A DNA stretch of 64,000 nucleotides from Mycolicibacterium fortuitum subsp. fortuitum (GCF_022179545.1 NZ_AP025518.1:1860001-1924000); one strand, 5' to 3'. Positions 8,831 through 18,917 are shown, counted from the stretch's first letter. Notes: generated from the sequence alone by a model not told the origin. Program-made: numbers and translations.

Positions 8831-9418
8831 TCAGGCGACATTGCGAATGTCGTCGTCGATCTCGGCCAACGCGGCGCGCAGGCGTTCGCGGCTGCGCGCG
8901 ATACGCGACATCACGGTTCCCAGCGGGATGTCCATACGGGCTGCGGTTTCGGCATATGTCAAGCCCTCGATATCGGCGTAGTACAGCACCGTTCGGAAAC
9001 CTTCCGGCAGTGTCAGCACCGCGTCTCGGATCCGGTCGTCGCAGAAAAGGTCGAGCGCCCGGTCCTCGGCAGAGCGTTCTGCGATCGCGGAATGGCCCGC
9101 GCTGCCCAGCATGTCGTTGTCGGTGAACTCGGCGACCGAGAATGTATCGGGCCGACGCTGCTTCATCCGGTGCGTGCTGATCCATCGGTTGTGCATGATG
9201 CGAAACAGCCAGGCCTGCAGGTTGGTTCCGGGCTCGAACCGATGGAAACCCGTGTAAGCGTTCATCAACGTGTCCTGCACCAGATCCTCGGCATCGGCCT
9301 GGCTGAGGGTCAGCCGCCGTGCGGTGCGCAGCAGCACGGTGTGGAACGGCATCGCCTCGCGCACGAACCGCGCCGCCAACACAGCGTCGGAGTCTGGGGC
9401 GGCTGCGGCTGTCGTCAT
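8831..9418 (-). CDS. ECF-type RNA polymerase sigma factor
   Basis: A 195-residue sigma factor. Region 2 reads ADAEDLVQDTLMNAYTGFHR and then LQAWLFRIMHNRWISTHR; region 4 reads LPEGFRTVLYYADIEGLTY followed by the helix-turn-helix MDIPLGTVMSRIARSRERLR. It resembles the SigR/SigH type. No zinc-binding anti-sigma gene is adjacent; the next gene in the operon is an SDR. The start at 9418 (MTTAAAAP) is chosen over a longer frame that begins with Arg/Pro-rich non-conserved sequence. Confidence 0.85.
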   Translation of the reverse strand: MTTAAAAPDSDAVLAARFVREAMPFHTVLLRTARRLTLSQADAEDLVQDTLMNAYTGFHRFEPGTNLQAWLFRIMHNRWISTHRMKQRRPDTFSVAEFTDNDMLGSAGHSAIAERSAEDRALDLFCDDRIRDAVLTLPEGFRTVLYYADIEGLTYAETAARMDIPLGTVMSRIARSRERLRAALAEIDDDIRNVA

Positions 9419-9575
9419 GTCAGAACTCCGGGGTTTGGGGAAAGAGGCGAACGCCACCTCAGCCTGGATCGCCGCACCCCGTAGCGGACCCTTGACAATC
9501 CGTGGTCTCCGTAGTCCGTGGCGTGGGCGCCGCATAGGTCTGCGTGGGGCCGGTGGCGACCGCTAAGGTCAGCCC

Positions 9576-10199
9576 ATGGATGTGCGCGTCGTCGACCACC
9601 CCCTCGCCGCCGCGCGGCTGACCACGCTGCGGGACGAGCGGACCGACAACGCGGGGTTCCGCGCGGCGCTGCGTGACCTGACGATGATGCTGATCTACGA
9701 GGCGACCCGGGACGCGCCCTGCGAGCAGATCGCCGTGCGCACCCCGGTGACCGATACCACCGGTTCGCGGCTGGCCAATCCACCTCTGCTGGTGCCGGTG
9801 TTGCGGGCCGGCCTCGGGATGGTCGACCAGGCGCACGCGTTGATTCCCGAGGCGCAGGTCGGCTTCGTCGGTATGGCGCGCGATGAGTCGACGCATCAGC
9901 CGACGCCCTACCTGGCATCGCTGCCCGACGACTTGAGCAGGCGGTCTGTCTTCGTTCTCGACCCGATGCTGGCCACCGGCGGATCGATGGCCTACACCCT
10001 CGGCCTGCTGAAGGAGCGCAAGGCCGAGGACATCACCGCGGTATGCGTGGTGTGCGCGCCGCAGGGGATCCAGGCGTTGGAGGAGGCCGCTCCCGACATC
10101 CGGCTGATCACCGCGACCATCGATGAGGGGCTCAACGAGATCGCCTACATCGTCCCGGGTCTCGGTGACGCCGGGGACAGGCAGTTCGGACCGCGCTAA
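9576..10199 (+). CDS. upp: Uracil phosphoribosyltransferase
   Basis: Converts uracil plus PRPP to UMP. The 207-residue protein contains the PRPP-binding signature [18 protein letters not shown] and the uracil-binding C-terminus [14 protein letters not shown], both diagnostic for UPRTases. Length is that of the family. Start [16 protein letters not shown] matches the family N-terminus. It stands alone on the plus strand, and its last 4 bp overlap the convergent membrane-protein gene. It completes the uracil branch of the salvage genes nearby. Confidence 0.95.
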   Translation: MDVRVVDHPLAAARLTTLRDERTDNAGFRAALRDLTMMLIYEATRDAPCEQIAVRTPVTDTTGSRLANPPLLVPVLRAGLGMVDQAHALIPEAQVGFVGMARDESTHQPTPYLASLPDDLSRRSVFVLDPMLATGGSMAYTLGLLKERKAEDITAVCVVCAPQGIQALEEAAPDIRLITATIDEGLNEIAYIVPGLGDAGDRQFGPR

Positions 10200-11686
10200 G
10201 ACTCGGCCGTCAGGTATGGCCGGGACAAGATCAGTGCCGCCGCGGTGACGAGGACGAGCACATAGACCGGCAGTAGATGGATGAAGGTCGTGTAACCGAT
10301 CGCGTGGTGCACGGCCAGCGCCGGCAGAGTGCCCGTCACGAACCCGCTCAACAACGACCACCACACCCAGCGCTCGCCGCGCCGGAACCCCCACAACGCG
10401 ATCAACACGATCGCCAGTCCTGAACCGATCAGGGCTCCGCCGAACCCGGCCCGGTCGTGGGCGATGAATCCGAGCAGTTGCGGGTCGGCGGCCCGCAGGG
10501 TGGCGCCATGAGTGTGCAGGTAGCCCAGATCGGTGCTGACGAACACGTCGGTCAGCCCGACGAACGAGATGGTCGCCCCGGCGACGGCGAGCCCGCCGCC
10601 CAGGCCGATGAACAGCAACTGACCCCACAGTGCGCGCCGGCGTTGCGACTCCGGACCGTCGGGCAGTGAACGCCATTGGGGCGGGTCGGGTTTGTTCCAC
10701 ACCGCGGCCAGCAGCATCGGGAACAGTGTCACGACCACGAGCGTGTGGAGAGGATCGACGAAACCCGTTCCGACGAAGTAGAACAGGGTGAGAAACGCGA
10801 CCAGCCCCGAGAGCAGCAGGGCGGTCCGTGCCCATGCCAGGCCGCGTCTGATGCCGCCCCAGGACAATCCGGTGTACAGCGCGCCGAGACCGATCATGTT
10901 GCCCGCCATGCTGATCCGGTCATGCTGGATGAAGTGGACCAGGTTGCCGTTGATCTGACGCAGGTCATCAACACCCAGACCGAGATAGGAACGGTCATAG
11001 CTCAGCAATACCGGGCCCAGCGTGATGGCTGCGGCGCCGATCCCCGCCACGATCAAGCCGACCCCGGCCAGCACACCCCACAGCCAACCCGGCCAGCGAA
11101 ACGGGTTGAGTCCGGCATCGGCGAGCCCCGGCGGCGGTGATGTCGGCGAGGCGGCCTCGATCACCCGGTTGAACCAGCCGGGCCCGCTGGCCAACAGCAC
11201 GCTCGGCCTGGCCAGCACGACAGCGTCACGATCCTGTAGCGCCGCAACGGCGGCCGCCACGTCGGGATCGGACAGGTAGCGATCCTCATCGGCGGCGCCG
11301 ATGACCACCTCGTCGACGTCAGCGGCAAGCAGGTCGGCCACCTCGGCGGAATCCACCCGGGCCACCACATGGCAGCGGCGGCCTGCGGCGGCCCGCCGGA
11401 CGGTTTCGACGTCGGCGGCGGTCACCGGCGAGATTTCGATGATGCTCGCCCCTTGAACCGGTAACACCAGCACGGCGTCACGGGCCGCCGTGGGCGGGAC
11501 CACTGCCCCGAAGCGGCCCAGCCACTCCGGCGGAACCGGCGGGTGGTCGAACACCCGCGGGATCCAACGGTGGCCACCTGCCTCGACCAGCGTGGCCAGA
11601 AACCGTAGCGCCCAGCGTTGGGTTCGACGTTCTCCGATGACCGCGGATGCGATTGGGCGCAGCGGCTGATAAGTCCAGTCCGGCAT
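10196..11686 (-). CDS. Multi-pass membrane protein of unknown function
   Basis: A 496-residue protein. The first 190 residues are soluble, beginning [18 protein letters not shown], and faintly recall the barrel surface of dihydroorotate dehydrogenase-like proteins (weak; no active-site residues identified). About eight hydrophobic segments follow between residues 195 and 490, with conserved-looking [19 protein letters not shown] and [18 protein letters not shown], an internal repeat of H-D-R-x-x-x-G-x-x-I-G. It lies 27 bp downstream of pmmB and is probably cotranscribed. Function unknown. Confidence 0.7.
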   Translation of the reverse strand: MPDWTYQPLRPIASAVIGERRTQRWALRFLATLVEAGGHRWIPRVFDHPPVPPEWLGRFGAVVPPTAARDAVLVLPVQGASIIEISPVTAADVETVRRAAAGRRCHVVARVDSAEVADLLAADVDEVVIGAADEDRYLSDPDVAAAVAALQDRDAVVLARPSVLLASGPGWFNRVIEAASPTSPPPGLADAGLNPFRWPGWLWGVLAGVGLIVAGIGAAAITLGPVLLSYDRSYLGLGVDDLRQINGNLVHFIQHDRISMAGNMIGLGALYTGLSWGGIRRGLAWARTALLLSGLVAFLTLFYFVGTGFVDPLHTLVVVTLFPMLLAAVWNKPDPPQWRSLPDGPESQRRRALWGQLLFIGLGGGLAVAGATISFVGLTDVFVSTDLGYLHTHGATLRAADPQLLGFIAHDRAGFGGALIGSGLAIVLIALWGFRRGERWVWWSLLSGFVTGTLPALAVHHAIGYTTFIHLLPVYVLVLVTAAALILSRPYLTAES

Positions 11687-11713
11687 TGCGTTTCCGGCTA
11701 CCCGAGTTTCCGG

Positions 11714-13330
11714 TTACCAGCGCGCGGCGGCGTCGGCAAGGACCTGGCTCAGCATCTTGGCGTGCGCCCGTGCCGAATCCAGGTCATCGGTCGGTGCACA
11801 CCGAACTTCGGTGTAGGACTTGAGTTTCGGTTCGGTTCCCGACGGGCGCACCACGACCCGGACCGACGTGCCTGCGTCCTCGCCGGTGAAGATCAGCGCA
11901 TCCGTGCGTTGCTGCCCGTCCCGCGCCAGCAGATCCTCGACAGTGACGGCGATGCCGGCTAGTTCGGTCGGAGGGGCCCCACGTAGGCGCGTCATGGCCG
12001 CTTCGGCGTCGTCGACCTGGCGGCTGACCGCTCCTGTCACGTGCACGCCGTGCACCTTGGCCAGTGCGTCCAGGGCATCGAGCATGGTGCGGCCCTGACC
12101 GCGCAGCGCAGCCACCAGGTCAGCGGCCAGAACGGCGGCGCTGATGCCGTCCTTGTCGCGGACCGAAGCCGGGTCGACACAATGCCCGATGGCCTCCTCG
12201 TACGCGTAGACCAGGGTGTTGCCCGGCGACTGGGCGCGGGCCAACCACTTGAACCCGGTGAGGGTTTCGGCGTGCTGGGCGTCGTGCGCTGCCGCGATGG
12301 CAGCCAGCATCCGCGAGGAAACCACGGTGCTGGCCACCAGGGCGGCTTCGCTGACCGGTCCGGGTTCGAACTGGGACAAGATGTAATCGCCCAACAGCCA
12401 GCCGGTTTCGTCGCCGGTGAGCATGCGCCAGCCGTCCGGTCCGGGCACCCCCACGGCGCAGCGGTCGGCGTCGGGGTCCAGGGCGATGGCGATTTCGGCG
12501 TCCACTTCGTCGGCCAGCGCGAGTAGTGCGTCGACCGCACCCGGTTCCTCGGGATTGGGGAAGCGGACCGTGGGAAAGTCGGGATCGGGGCTGAACTGCT
12601 CCTCGACCACATGCACGTCGTCGAATCCGGCCAGGGCCAGCGCATCAAGCGCGTACTCGCCACCGACTCCGTGCAGGGGTGTCAGTGCCACCCGTACGGA
12701 TCCGGAGCTGCGGCGGACCCGGGCCGCGCGCTCCGTGTAGTGGTGGATCTGTCCGAGACCGCCGGTTTGCACTGGCGCCCTGCGTATCTCGTCGGCATGT
12801 GGAGCCCGGGCCATCGCGGCCTCTATTTCCCGGTCGACAGGGGAGATGATCTGCACCCCGCCGTCGAGAAACACCTTGTAGCCGTTGTCTGTCGGGGGGT
12901 TGTGCGACGCGGTGATCTGGACGCCGGCCGCCGCGGGCAAGTGCCGGACGGTGTAGGCGGTCACCGGCGTCGGGACGGCCGCGACCATCAGCAGCACGTT
13001 GAAGCCCTCGGCCGCAAGGACTTCAGCGGTCGCCAGGGCGAATTCGTCGGAGCTGTGTCGAGCGTCGCGACCCACCACCACGTGGTACCCGCCCAGGCCA
13101 CGATCCTTGAGTACCTGAGCCAGTGCCCAGGTGGCGCGGACGACGACGGCGAGGTTCATCGCATCGGGGCCGCCTCGCAACGGTCCGCGGAGACCGGCGG
13201 TACCGAATCTCAGCGGATTGCTGAACCGGCGGTCGAGTTCTTCGGGACTGCAGGCGGATAATTCGGCTGCGGTCTGCGGGTCGGGGTCATGCGCGATCCA
13301 TTCGGCGGCGGCGGTCGCGATGGTGGTCAT
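11714..13330 (-). CDS. pmmB: Phosphomannomutase / phospho-sugar mutase
   Basis: A 538-residue alpha-D-phosphohexomutase of the Rv3308 type, probably interconverting hexose-1- and 6-phosphates. All four family sites are visible: catalytic serine loop ITASHNPPTDNGYKVF, metal loop ALDPDADRCAVG, sugar-binding loop YEEAIGHCVDP, and phosphate-binding VRPSGTEPKLK near the C-terminus. The start MTTIATAAAEWIAHDPDP at 13330 is typical. It heads a two-gene unit with the membrane protein downstream. Confidence 0.93.
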   Translation of the reverse strand: MTTIATAAAEWIAHDPDPQTAAELSACSPEELDRRFSNPLRFGTAGLRGPLRGGPDAMNLAVVVRATWALAQVLKDRGLGGYHVVVGRDARHSSDEFALATAEVLAAEGFNVLLMVAAVPTPVTAYTVRHLPAAAGVQITASHNPPTDNGYKVFLDGGVQIISPVDREIEAAMARAPHADEIRRAPVQTGGLGQIHHYTERAARVRRSSGSVRVALTPLHGVGGEYALDALALAGFDDVHVVEEQFSPDPDFPTVRFPNPEEPGAVDALLALADEVDAEIAIALDPDADRCAVGVPGPDGWRMLTGDETGWLLGDYILSQFEPGPVSEAALVASTVVSSRMLAAIAAAHDAQHAETLTGFKWLARAQSPGNTLVYAYEEAIGHCVDPASVRDKDGISAAVLAADLVAALRGQGRTMLDALDALAKVHGVHVTGAVSRQVDDAEAAMTRLRGAPPTELAGIAVTVEDLLARDGQQRTDALIFTGEDAGTSVRVVVRPSGTEPKLKSYTEVRCAPTDDLDSARAHAKMLSQVLADAAARW

Positions 13331-13400
13331 GACCCAAGTGTGCCCGTAGCGGCGCCCGAGTACGCCAGCTTGCGCAGGACCGGCGCGCCGATGAGGCGGC

Positions 13401-14549
13401 TCAGCGCCGGTTCAGCCCGGACAACCGCCAGGCCAGAGCTCGGCGAACGGCGGGCAGCTTGCCGGCCAGGCGCATGATGCGGTTGCGGACGGGACGGCGC
13501 CGGGCCGACGCGGTGGCGAGTTCGGTCAACTTCCCCGTCATCGACACGACCCCCCGCGCGGTCTGGCGCCGGGTAGCGGCGTAATCGTCGAGCAGCGCCT
13601 CGTCGCCTCCGGCGTCCAGCACCTGCGAGAGTCGCTCACCCAGGACCACGGCATCCTCGATCCCGAGGTTCATGCCCTGTCCGCCGGCGGGCGAGTGCAC
13701 GTGGGCGGCGTCGCCCGCCAGCAGGATCCGGTCGGCGCGGAACGCGTCGGCAACGCGGTGGTGCACGCGAAACCTGGAACCCCAGACGATCTCTTCGACC
13801 ACTGCCGGCCGTGCTTCCGGGCCCCGTTCGTCCAGCAGTGATTGCACGAACGCGATGTCTGGGTGCTGCGGCGCCTCGTTCACCGTGGCGACGATGCGGT
13901 ACATCCCGTCGGGCAACGGTGCGACCACGACCAGCCCGGCGGGGGAGAAGTACAGGATCACCTCGTCGGCGGGCACACCACCGGACAGCCGGACATCGGC
14001 GAGTGCGAACGATTCGCCATACGTGCCGCCGGTGAACGCGATACCGGCCTGGTCGCGGACCGTGCTGTGCATACCGTCGGCCCCGATCAGGTACCTGGCC
14101 CGGATCTGCTGCCCGTCGGCGAACGTGGCGATCGCGCGGTCGGCGGACTGCTGTATCCCGATGACCGACGCTGGACGGATGACCTTGCCACCCAGCTCCT
14201 CCAGTCGCCCGAGCAGGAACGCCTCGGTGTCGGACTGCGAAATCATCAGCGTGTACGGGTAGCGGGTCGGCAGTTGGCTGAACGGCACCGCGATCAGCAG
14301 ATCGTCGCGGTCGCGGATGGTGAAGGTCGGAGTGTGGACCCCTCGCGCGACCAAGTCACCGACCACGCCGTAGGGCTCCAGCAGTTCCAGGGTGTGCGGG
14401 TGGATCACGGCGGCGCGCGAGGTGTTGGCGCCCTCGGCCTGGCGGTCGACCACGGTCACATCGTGGCCGTGCTGGATGAGAACGATGGCGGCGGTCAGGC
14501 CGACGGGCCCGGCTCCGACGATCAGCACGTCGGTAGTGGTGGTCTGCAT
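13401..14549 (-). CDS. FAD-dependent aromatic-ring-type monooxygenase
   Basis: A 382-residue group A flavoprotein monooxygenase: N-terminal dinucleotide fold VLIVGAGPVGLTAAIVL, the mid-protein YLIGADGMHSTVRDQAG, and LLAGDAAHVHSPAGGQGMNLGIEDAV, the FAD ribityl site. Such enzymes use NAD(P)H and O2 to hydroxylate phenolic or polyketide compounds; the substrate here is unknown. AGGAG six bases upstream of the ATG at 14549 decides the start; the ATG two codons earlier sits directly on the ribosome site. It faces a TetR gene across an operator cluster and is likely repressed by it. Confidence 0.88.
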   Translation of the reverse strand: MQTTTTDVLIVGAGPVGLTAAIVLIQHGHDVTVVDRQAEGANTSRAAVIHPHTLELLEPYGVVGDLVARGVHTPTFTIRDRDDLLIAVPFSQLPTRYPYTLMISQSDTEAFLLGRLEELGGKVIRPASVIGIQQSADRAIATFADGQQIRARYLIGADGMHSTVRDQAGIAFTGGTYGESFALADVRLSGGVPADEVILYFSPAGLVVVAPLPDGMYRIVATVNEAPQHPDIAFVQSLLDERGPEARPAVVEEIVWGSRFRVHHRVADAFRADRILLAGDAAHVHSPAGGQGMNLGIEDAVVLGERLSQVLDAGGDEALLDDYAATRRQTARGVVSMTGKLTELATASARRRPVRNRIMRLAGKLPAVRRALAWRLSGLNRR

Positions 14550-14562
14550 CTTCATCTCCTTT

Positions 14563-14592
14563 GTCAACAACCGTTGGTCAACAACTGTTGAC
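14563..14592. promoter_or_regulatory. TetR operators, monooxygenase side
   Basis: Two overlapping inverted repeats of one motif. A perfect one, GTCAACA-AC-TGTTGAC, spans 14577-14592. A second, GTCAAC-AACC-GTTGG, spans 14563-14577. They lie 14 to 43 bp upstream of the monooxygenase start, over the expected promoter and ribosome site. Confidence 0.7.
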
Positions 14593-14619
14593 TTGAAGGT
14601 AGGCCGGTCTGTAGCCAAA

Positions 14620-14635
14620 GTCAACGGTTGTTGGC
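14620..14635. promoter_or_regulatory. TetR operator, regulator side
   Basis: GTCAACGGTTGTTGGC carries the same CAAC/GTTG arms as the two sites at 14563-14592 and lies 15 bp upstream of the tetR start. This suggests autoregulation. A further GTTGGC half site directly precedes the ATG. Confidence 0.6.
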
Positions 14636-14649
14636 CTACACTTGTTGGC

Positions 14650-15195
14650 ATGCGTCGACCGGCAGCTGAGACCAAGTCCGTCATCCTCGCCGCGGCCCGC
14701 GAGCGATTCGCCGCCGACGGCTACGAGCGGGCCACCATCCGGGCCATCGCCGCCGATGCCGCGATCGACCCGTCGATGGTGATGCGGTACTACGGCAACA
14801 AGGAGCGGCTGTTCGCCGCGGCGGCCGAATTCGACCTGGAGCTACCCGATCTGACCCAGGTGCCCCGCGCCCAGATCGGCGCCGCGCTGGCCGCGCACTT
14901 TCTGGAACGCTGGGAGCGCGACGAAGCGTTGTTGATCCTGTTGCGCGCCGGCGTCACCAACGAGGCAGTCGCGGAACGGATGCGCACGATCTTCGCCGGT
15001 CAGCTCGCCCCGGCGGTCGCGGAAACGACGGGCAACGCTCCCGACACCCCGCAACGCGCCAGCCTCGCGGCGTCGCAGGTGCTGGGCATGGCGTTGTGCC
15101 GCTACGTACTGGAATTCCCGCCCCTGGTCACCATGTCTCGCCAGGAGGTTGTCGACTGGATCGGACCCACACTGCAGCGGTATCTCGTCGGCTAG
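14650..15195 (+). CDS. TetR family repressor (divergent to FAD monooxygenase)
   Basis: A 181-residue regulator. Residues about 6-52 form the TetR DNA-binding domain: [20 protein letters not shown], then [20 protein letters not shown] with the recognition helix. The rest is a helical ligand/dimer domain. It is divergent from the monooxygenase, and three GTCAAC-type inverted repeats fill the 100 bp between them, so it most likely controls both genes. The ATG at 14650 fits; upstream codons are intergenic. Its last 4 bp overlap the end of deoD. Confidence 0.88.
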   Translation: MRRPAAETKSVILAAARERFAADGYERATIRAIAADAAIDPSMVMRYYGNKERLFAAAAEFDLELPDLTQVPRAQIGAALAAHFLERWERDEALLILLRAGVTNEAVAERMRTIFAGQLAPAVAETTGNAPDTPQRASLAASQVLGMALCRYVLEFPPLVTMSRQEVVDWIGPTLQRYLVG

Positions 15196-15983
15196 ATCTG
15201 TCTGATCACCGAAGCCAGCAGGGAACCCATCCGGGTGGCCGACTGACGCCCGGCCTCGAGGACCTCGGCGTGGCTGAGCGGCTCGCCCGTCATCCCGGCG
15301 GCCAGGTTGGTCACCATCGAGATGCCCAGTACCTGCAGGCCGGCGGCCCGAGCGGCGATCGTCTCGTGCACCGTGGACATGCCGACCAGATCGGCTCCCA
15401 GGGTGCGCAGCATCCGGATCTCGGCGGGGGTCTCGTAATGCGGACCGGGCAACCCGGCGTATACGCCCTCGGCCAAGGTCGGCTCGATCTCGCGAGCCAG
15501 CGCTCGAAGTGCGGGGGAGTACGCATCGACCAGGTCCACGAACTGCGCGCCGACCAGCGGTGACCGACCCGTGAGGTTGAGATGGTCGCTGATCAGCACC
15601 GGCTGGCCCACCTGGTACTCGCCCTGCAGCCCGCCGGCGGCGTTGGTCAGCACCACGGTCGATACGCCAGTGGCCGCGGCAGTCCGGACGGGATGCACCA
15701 CGTGCTGCAGATCGTGGCCTTCATAGGCGTGGATACGCCCGGCCAGCACCAGCACCCGGTGACTGCCGAGGCGCACCGAGTGCACCAGGCCGCCGTGGCC
15801 GGTGGCGGTCGGCGGGGTGAAGCCGGGCAGATCGGCCATCGGCACCGTAGCCACCGGATCGCCCAGCTCGGCCACCGCCGGAGCCCAGCCCGAACCGAGC
15901 ACCACCGCGACATCGTGGCGTTCGACGCCGGTTCGTTCGGCGATGGCGGCGGCGGCCTGGCTGGATGCCTGGGGATCGGTCAC
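15192..15983 (-). CDS. deoD: Purine nucleoside phosphorylase
   Basis: Phosphorolyses inosine/guanosine nucleosides to base and (deoxy)ribose-1-phosphate. The 263-residue protein has [17 protein letters not shown] (phosphate loop), [31 protein letters not shown] and [20 protein letters not shown], ending with the purine-binding TNLAAGM. These place it in the trimeric PNP class, like Rv3307. Start is GTG at 15983. With add, deoA, cdd and upp it makes the window rich in nucleoside salvage. Confidence 0.93.
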   Translation of the reverse strand: MTDPQASSQAAAAIAERTGVERHDVAVVLGSGWAPAVAELGDPVATVPMADLPGFTPPTATGHGGLVHSVRLGSHRVLVLAGRIHAYEGHDLQHVVHPVRTAAATGVSTVVLTNAAGGLQGEYQVGQPVLISDHLNLTGRSPLVGAQFVDLVDAYSPALRALAREIEPTLAEGVYAGLPGPHYETPAEIRMLRTLGADLVGMSTVHETIAARAAGLQVLGISMVTNLAAGMTGEPLSHAEVLEAGRQSATRMGSLLASVIRQI

Positions 15984-16030
15984 GATAGGCGAGCTTAACC
16001 GCCGAAAACTGGCAGTGAGATACTGCGAGG

Positions 16031-17215
16031 ATGCCGTCTGCCACCGCCTCTCTGCGCGTCGAGGACGCCATCAACGGGCGTCGTGGCGACCTCGTCGAAC
16101 TCTCGCATTCGATCCATGCCGAGCCGGAGCTGGCCTTCGCCGAACACCGCAGCTGTGCCAAGACGCAGGTGCTGGCGGCCGAGTACGGGTTCGAGATCAC
16201 CACAGCTGCCGGAGGATTGGACACCGCCTTCCGGGCCACCTACGGCAGTGGTCCGCTGGTGGTCGGGATCTGCGCGGAGTACGACGCACTACCCGAGATC
16301 GGGCACGCCTGCGGACACAACATCATTGCCGCGTCGGCGGTCGGCACCGCACTGGCCTTGGCCGATGTCGCCGATGAACTGGGCCTGACCGTGGTACTCG
16401 TCGGCACGCCGGCCGAGGAACTCGGCGGTGGCAAGGTCCTGCTGCTCGAAGCCGGCGTCTTCGACGACATCGCCGCGACGGTCATGCTGCATCCCGGTCC
16501 CGTGGACATCGCCGCAGCCCGCTCGCTGGCGCTGTCCGAGGTGACGGTGAACTACACGGGCCGGGAATCACACGCCGCGGTGGCGCCTTATCTCGGCGTC
16601 AACGCCGGCGATGCGGTCACCGTCGCGCAGGTCGCGATCGGGCTGCTGCGGCAGCAGCTGATGCCGGGACAGATGGTGCACGGCATCGTCACCCACGGCG
16701 GGCAGGCCACCAACGTCATCCCCGGCCGGGCCGAGATGCGCTACACCATGCGGGCCACCGACATGTCCGCGCTGCGTGAGCTGGAAGACCGCATGGCCGG
16801 GTGTTTTTCGGCCGGCGCGCTGGCGACCGGGTGTGAACACCGAGTCACCGAGATTGCCCCGGCCTACGCAGAACTGATTCCCGATCCGTGGCTCTCGGAG
16901 ACCATCCGTGCCGAGATGCTGCGCCTCGGCCGTAACCCGTTGCCGGAGAATGTGGAGGCAAGTGTGCCACTGGGCAGTACCGACATGGGCAACATCAGTC
17001 AGGTGATGCCCGGCATCCACCCGGTGATCGGTATCGACTCTGGCGGCGCAGCCATCCACCAGCCCGCCTTCACCGCCGCGGCAGCAGGCCCGAGCGCCGA
17101 CAAGGCCGTGGTGGAAGGCGCAATCATGTTGGCTCGCAGCGTCGTTCAGTTGGCCGAGACGCCCGCCCAGCGCGACCGCGTATTGGCGGCACAGCAGAGG
17201 AGGCGGGCTTCATGA
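16031..17215 (+). CDS. amiB1: M20-family amidohydrolase (AmiB1-like)
   Basis: A 394-residue metallo-amidohydrolase of the M20D group, like Rv3306c (same length). Features: [14 protein letters not shown], the metal-site segments [18 protein letters not shown] and [11 protein letters not shown] with catalytic Glu, the dimerisation lid from about residue 180, and [11 protein letters not shown] near the end. The family hydrolyses N-acyl or N-carbamoyl amino acid derivatives; the substrate is not known. Its ATGA overlap with the next gene shows translational coupling. It diverges from deoD with about 47 bp between starts. Confidence 0.88.
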   Translation: MPSATASLRVEDAINGRRGDLVELSHSIHAEPELAFAEHRSCAKTQVLAAEYGFEITTAAGGLDTAFRATYGSGPLVVGICAEYDALPEIGHACGHNIIAASAVGTALALADVADELGLTVVLVGTPAEELGGGKVLLLEAGVFDDIAATVMLHPGPVDIAAARSLALSEVTVNYTGRESHAAVAPYLGVNAGDAVTVAQVAIGLLRQQLMPGQMVHGIVTHGGQATNVIPGRAEMRYTMRATDMSALRELEDRMAGCFSAGALATGCEHRVTEIAPAYAELIPDPWLSETIRAEMLRLGRNPLPENVEASVPLGSTDMGNISQVMPGIHPVIGIDSGGAAIHQPAFTAAAAGPSADKAVVEGAIMLARSVVQLAETPAQRDRVLAAQQRRRAS

Positions 17216-18378
17216 GTGTGCTGCAGCACGCGGCCGCCCGCTGGTTGTCACTCAACTACGACGAGATGGTGTCGTGGCGCAGGCATCTGCATGCGCATCC
17301 GGAATTGGGCCGCCAGGAGTTCGCCACCACAGAGTTCGTGGCGCGCCACCTCGCGGATGCCGGGCTCAACCCCAAGGTGCTTCCCGGTGGCACCGGATTG
17401 ACGTGTGATTTCGGGCCGGAGGACCGTCCGCGGATCGCGCTGCGCGCCGATATGGACGCCTTGCCGATGGCCGACCGCACCGGTGCCTCCTATGCCTCCA
17501 CGGTGCCCAACGTCGCGCACGCCTGCGGGCATGATGCGCACACCGCGGTACTGCTGGGCACGGCAATGGCTCTGGCGTCGGTGCCCGAGTTGCCCGTCGG
17601 GGTCCGGTTGCTGTTCCAGGCCGCCGAAGAGTTGATGCCGGGTGGCGCGATCGACGCCATCAACGCGGGCGTGCTGAACGGCGTGAGCCGAATCTTCGCG
17701 CTGCACTGCGATCCTCGACTGGCCGTGGGGCAGGTGGCGACCAAGCCCGGGCCGATCACCTCGGCGGCGGACTCCATCGAGATCACCCTGCATTCGCCGG
17801 GCGGGCACACCTCACGTCCGCACCTGACCGGCGATCTGGTCTACGGGCTCGGAACGTTGATCACCGGGCTGCCCGGCGTGCTGTCTCGCCGCATCGATCC
17901 CCGCCACGACACCGTGATGGTGTGGGGCGCAGTCAATGCCGGCGTGGCTGCCAACGCCATCCCGCAGATCGGCACCCTGGCCGGGACGATCCGGACCGCG
18001 AGTCGCGATACCTGGCTGACGCTGGAATCGATTGTGGAAGAGACGGTTACCGCGCTGCTTGCGCCGCTCAACATCTCACACAGCCTCAACTACCGGCGCG
18101 GTGTGCCGCCGGTGGTCAACGAAGAGGTCTCCACCCGCATCCTCACCCACGCCATCGAGGCGATCGGCCCGGACGTCCTCGCCGACACACATCAGTCCGG
18201 CGGCGGCGAGGACTTCTCCTGGTACCTCGAAGATGTCCCCGGCGCGATGGGCCGACTCGGCGTGTGGAGCGGCCAAGGGCCCCAACTCGATCTGCACCAG
18301 CCGACATTCGACATCGACGAGCGGGCCCTTGGCGTCGGTGTGCGCACGATGGTCAACATCGTCGAGGCCTCCGCCTGA
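17212..18378 (+). CDS. amiA1: M20-family amidohydrolase (AmiA1-like)
   Basis: A 388-residue paralogue of the preceding gene, matching Rv3305c. It contains RRHLHAHPELGRQEFAT, ADMDALPMADRTG, VAHACGHDAHTAVLLGTA (metal Cys/His), FQAAEELMPGGA (catalytic Glu) and SGGGEDFSWYLEDVPG. The M20D family includes hippurate and indole-amide hydrolases. The start ATG overlaps the amiB1 stop. The two could form a heteromeric or sequential pair. The region just after its stop begins the repeat-rich accessory patch. Confidence 0.88.
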   Translation: MSVLQHAAARWLSLNYDEMVSWRRHLHAHPELGRQEFATTEFVARHLADAGLNPKVLPGGTGLTCDFGPEDRPRIALRADMDALPMADRTGASYASTVPNVAHACGHDAHTAVLLGTAMALASVPELPVGVRLLFQAAEELMPGGAIDAINAGVLNGVSRIFALHCDPRLAVGQVATKPGPITSAADSIEITLHSPGGHTSRPHLTGDLVYGLGTLITGLPGVLSRRIDPRHDTVMVWGAVNAGVAANAIPQIGTLAGTIRTASRDTWLTLESIVEETVTALLAPLNISHSLNYRRGVPPVVNEEVSTRILTHAIEAIGPDVLADTHQSGGGEDFSWYLEDVPGAMGRLGVWSGQGPQLDLHQPTFDIDERALGVGVRTMVNIVEASA

Positions 18379-18384
18379 CCTCAG

Positions 18385-18447
18385 CACCGCGAGCGTGCGT
18401 GTCTGTCGGCCGCCACGCCGCGCATCACCCACATTTTGGCGTCACTC
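18385..18447 (+). repeat. 63-bp dispersed repeat, copy A
   Basis: Starts with the 18-base core CACCGCGAGCGTGCGTGT, shared exactly with copies B and C, followed by about 45 less conserved bases ending ATTTTGGCG. Inside, GCGTG pairs with CACGC across about ten bases to make a small stem-loop. It begins 7 bp after the amiA1 stop. Confidence 0.75.
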
Positions 18448-18477
18448 GTCCCTCGCGAGCGCCCATAAGCTGTCGAT

Positions 18478-18917
18478 ATGACATCTGCGCCTGACGATCA
18501 GCTGGCTGCGGCGGCCGCCGCACTGCGGGAGGCTGAATCCCCAAACGCCAGCTGAACACAGCACAGTCGCACGTCGGCGAGTCCGCGGCGAGTGCCGAAG
18601 CGGCCGAGGGTCGGCTGCAAACAGAGGCCCGCGACGTTCCCAAGCTGGAATCGTTCTCGCTGACCGGGATCTGGTCGCAGCTCAAACGTCCGCTTGAGGA
18701 CGATATGGCCCGTGAATCCGCCGAGCGCCGGGCGGCCGAGTACGAAGATCGCACCCAACGGGCTCGGGCTGACGCCGACCAGCACCACGTCGAGGACTTG
18801 ACCGGCCGCCTCGCGGCGTTCGGTGATGTCGAGTGTGGCAATGTCGCTGCGTTCCGCTGACACCGACCTCAAGCGGTTCACCACCGAACTTGCCGATCCT
18901 GCTCGCGTAGCTCGTCG
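18478..18917 (+). pseudogene. Decayed coiled-coil protein gene
   Basis: Starts with ATG and reads MTSAPDDQLAAAAAALREAE, then meets a stop at 18553. The next frame carries on directly with a sensible charged helix: AASAEAAEGRLQTEARDVP, LESFSLTGIWSQLKRP, MARESAERRAAEYEDRTQRA, to a stop at about 18860. A third frame adds TDLKRFTTELADPARVARR. This looks like one Ala/Glu-rich coiled-coil gene broken by a deletion near 18545 and again near 18860, and cut off where repeat copy B begins. Function unknown. The interval 18379-19070 holds no other gene that I can support. Confidence 0.6.

Noticed and set aside
9459..10835. A 458-codon minus-strand frame across upp and the membrane protein
   Set aside because: It crosses two real genes in other frames and contains no recognisable domain.
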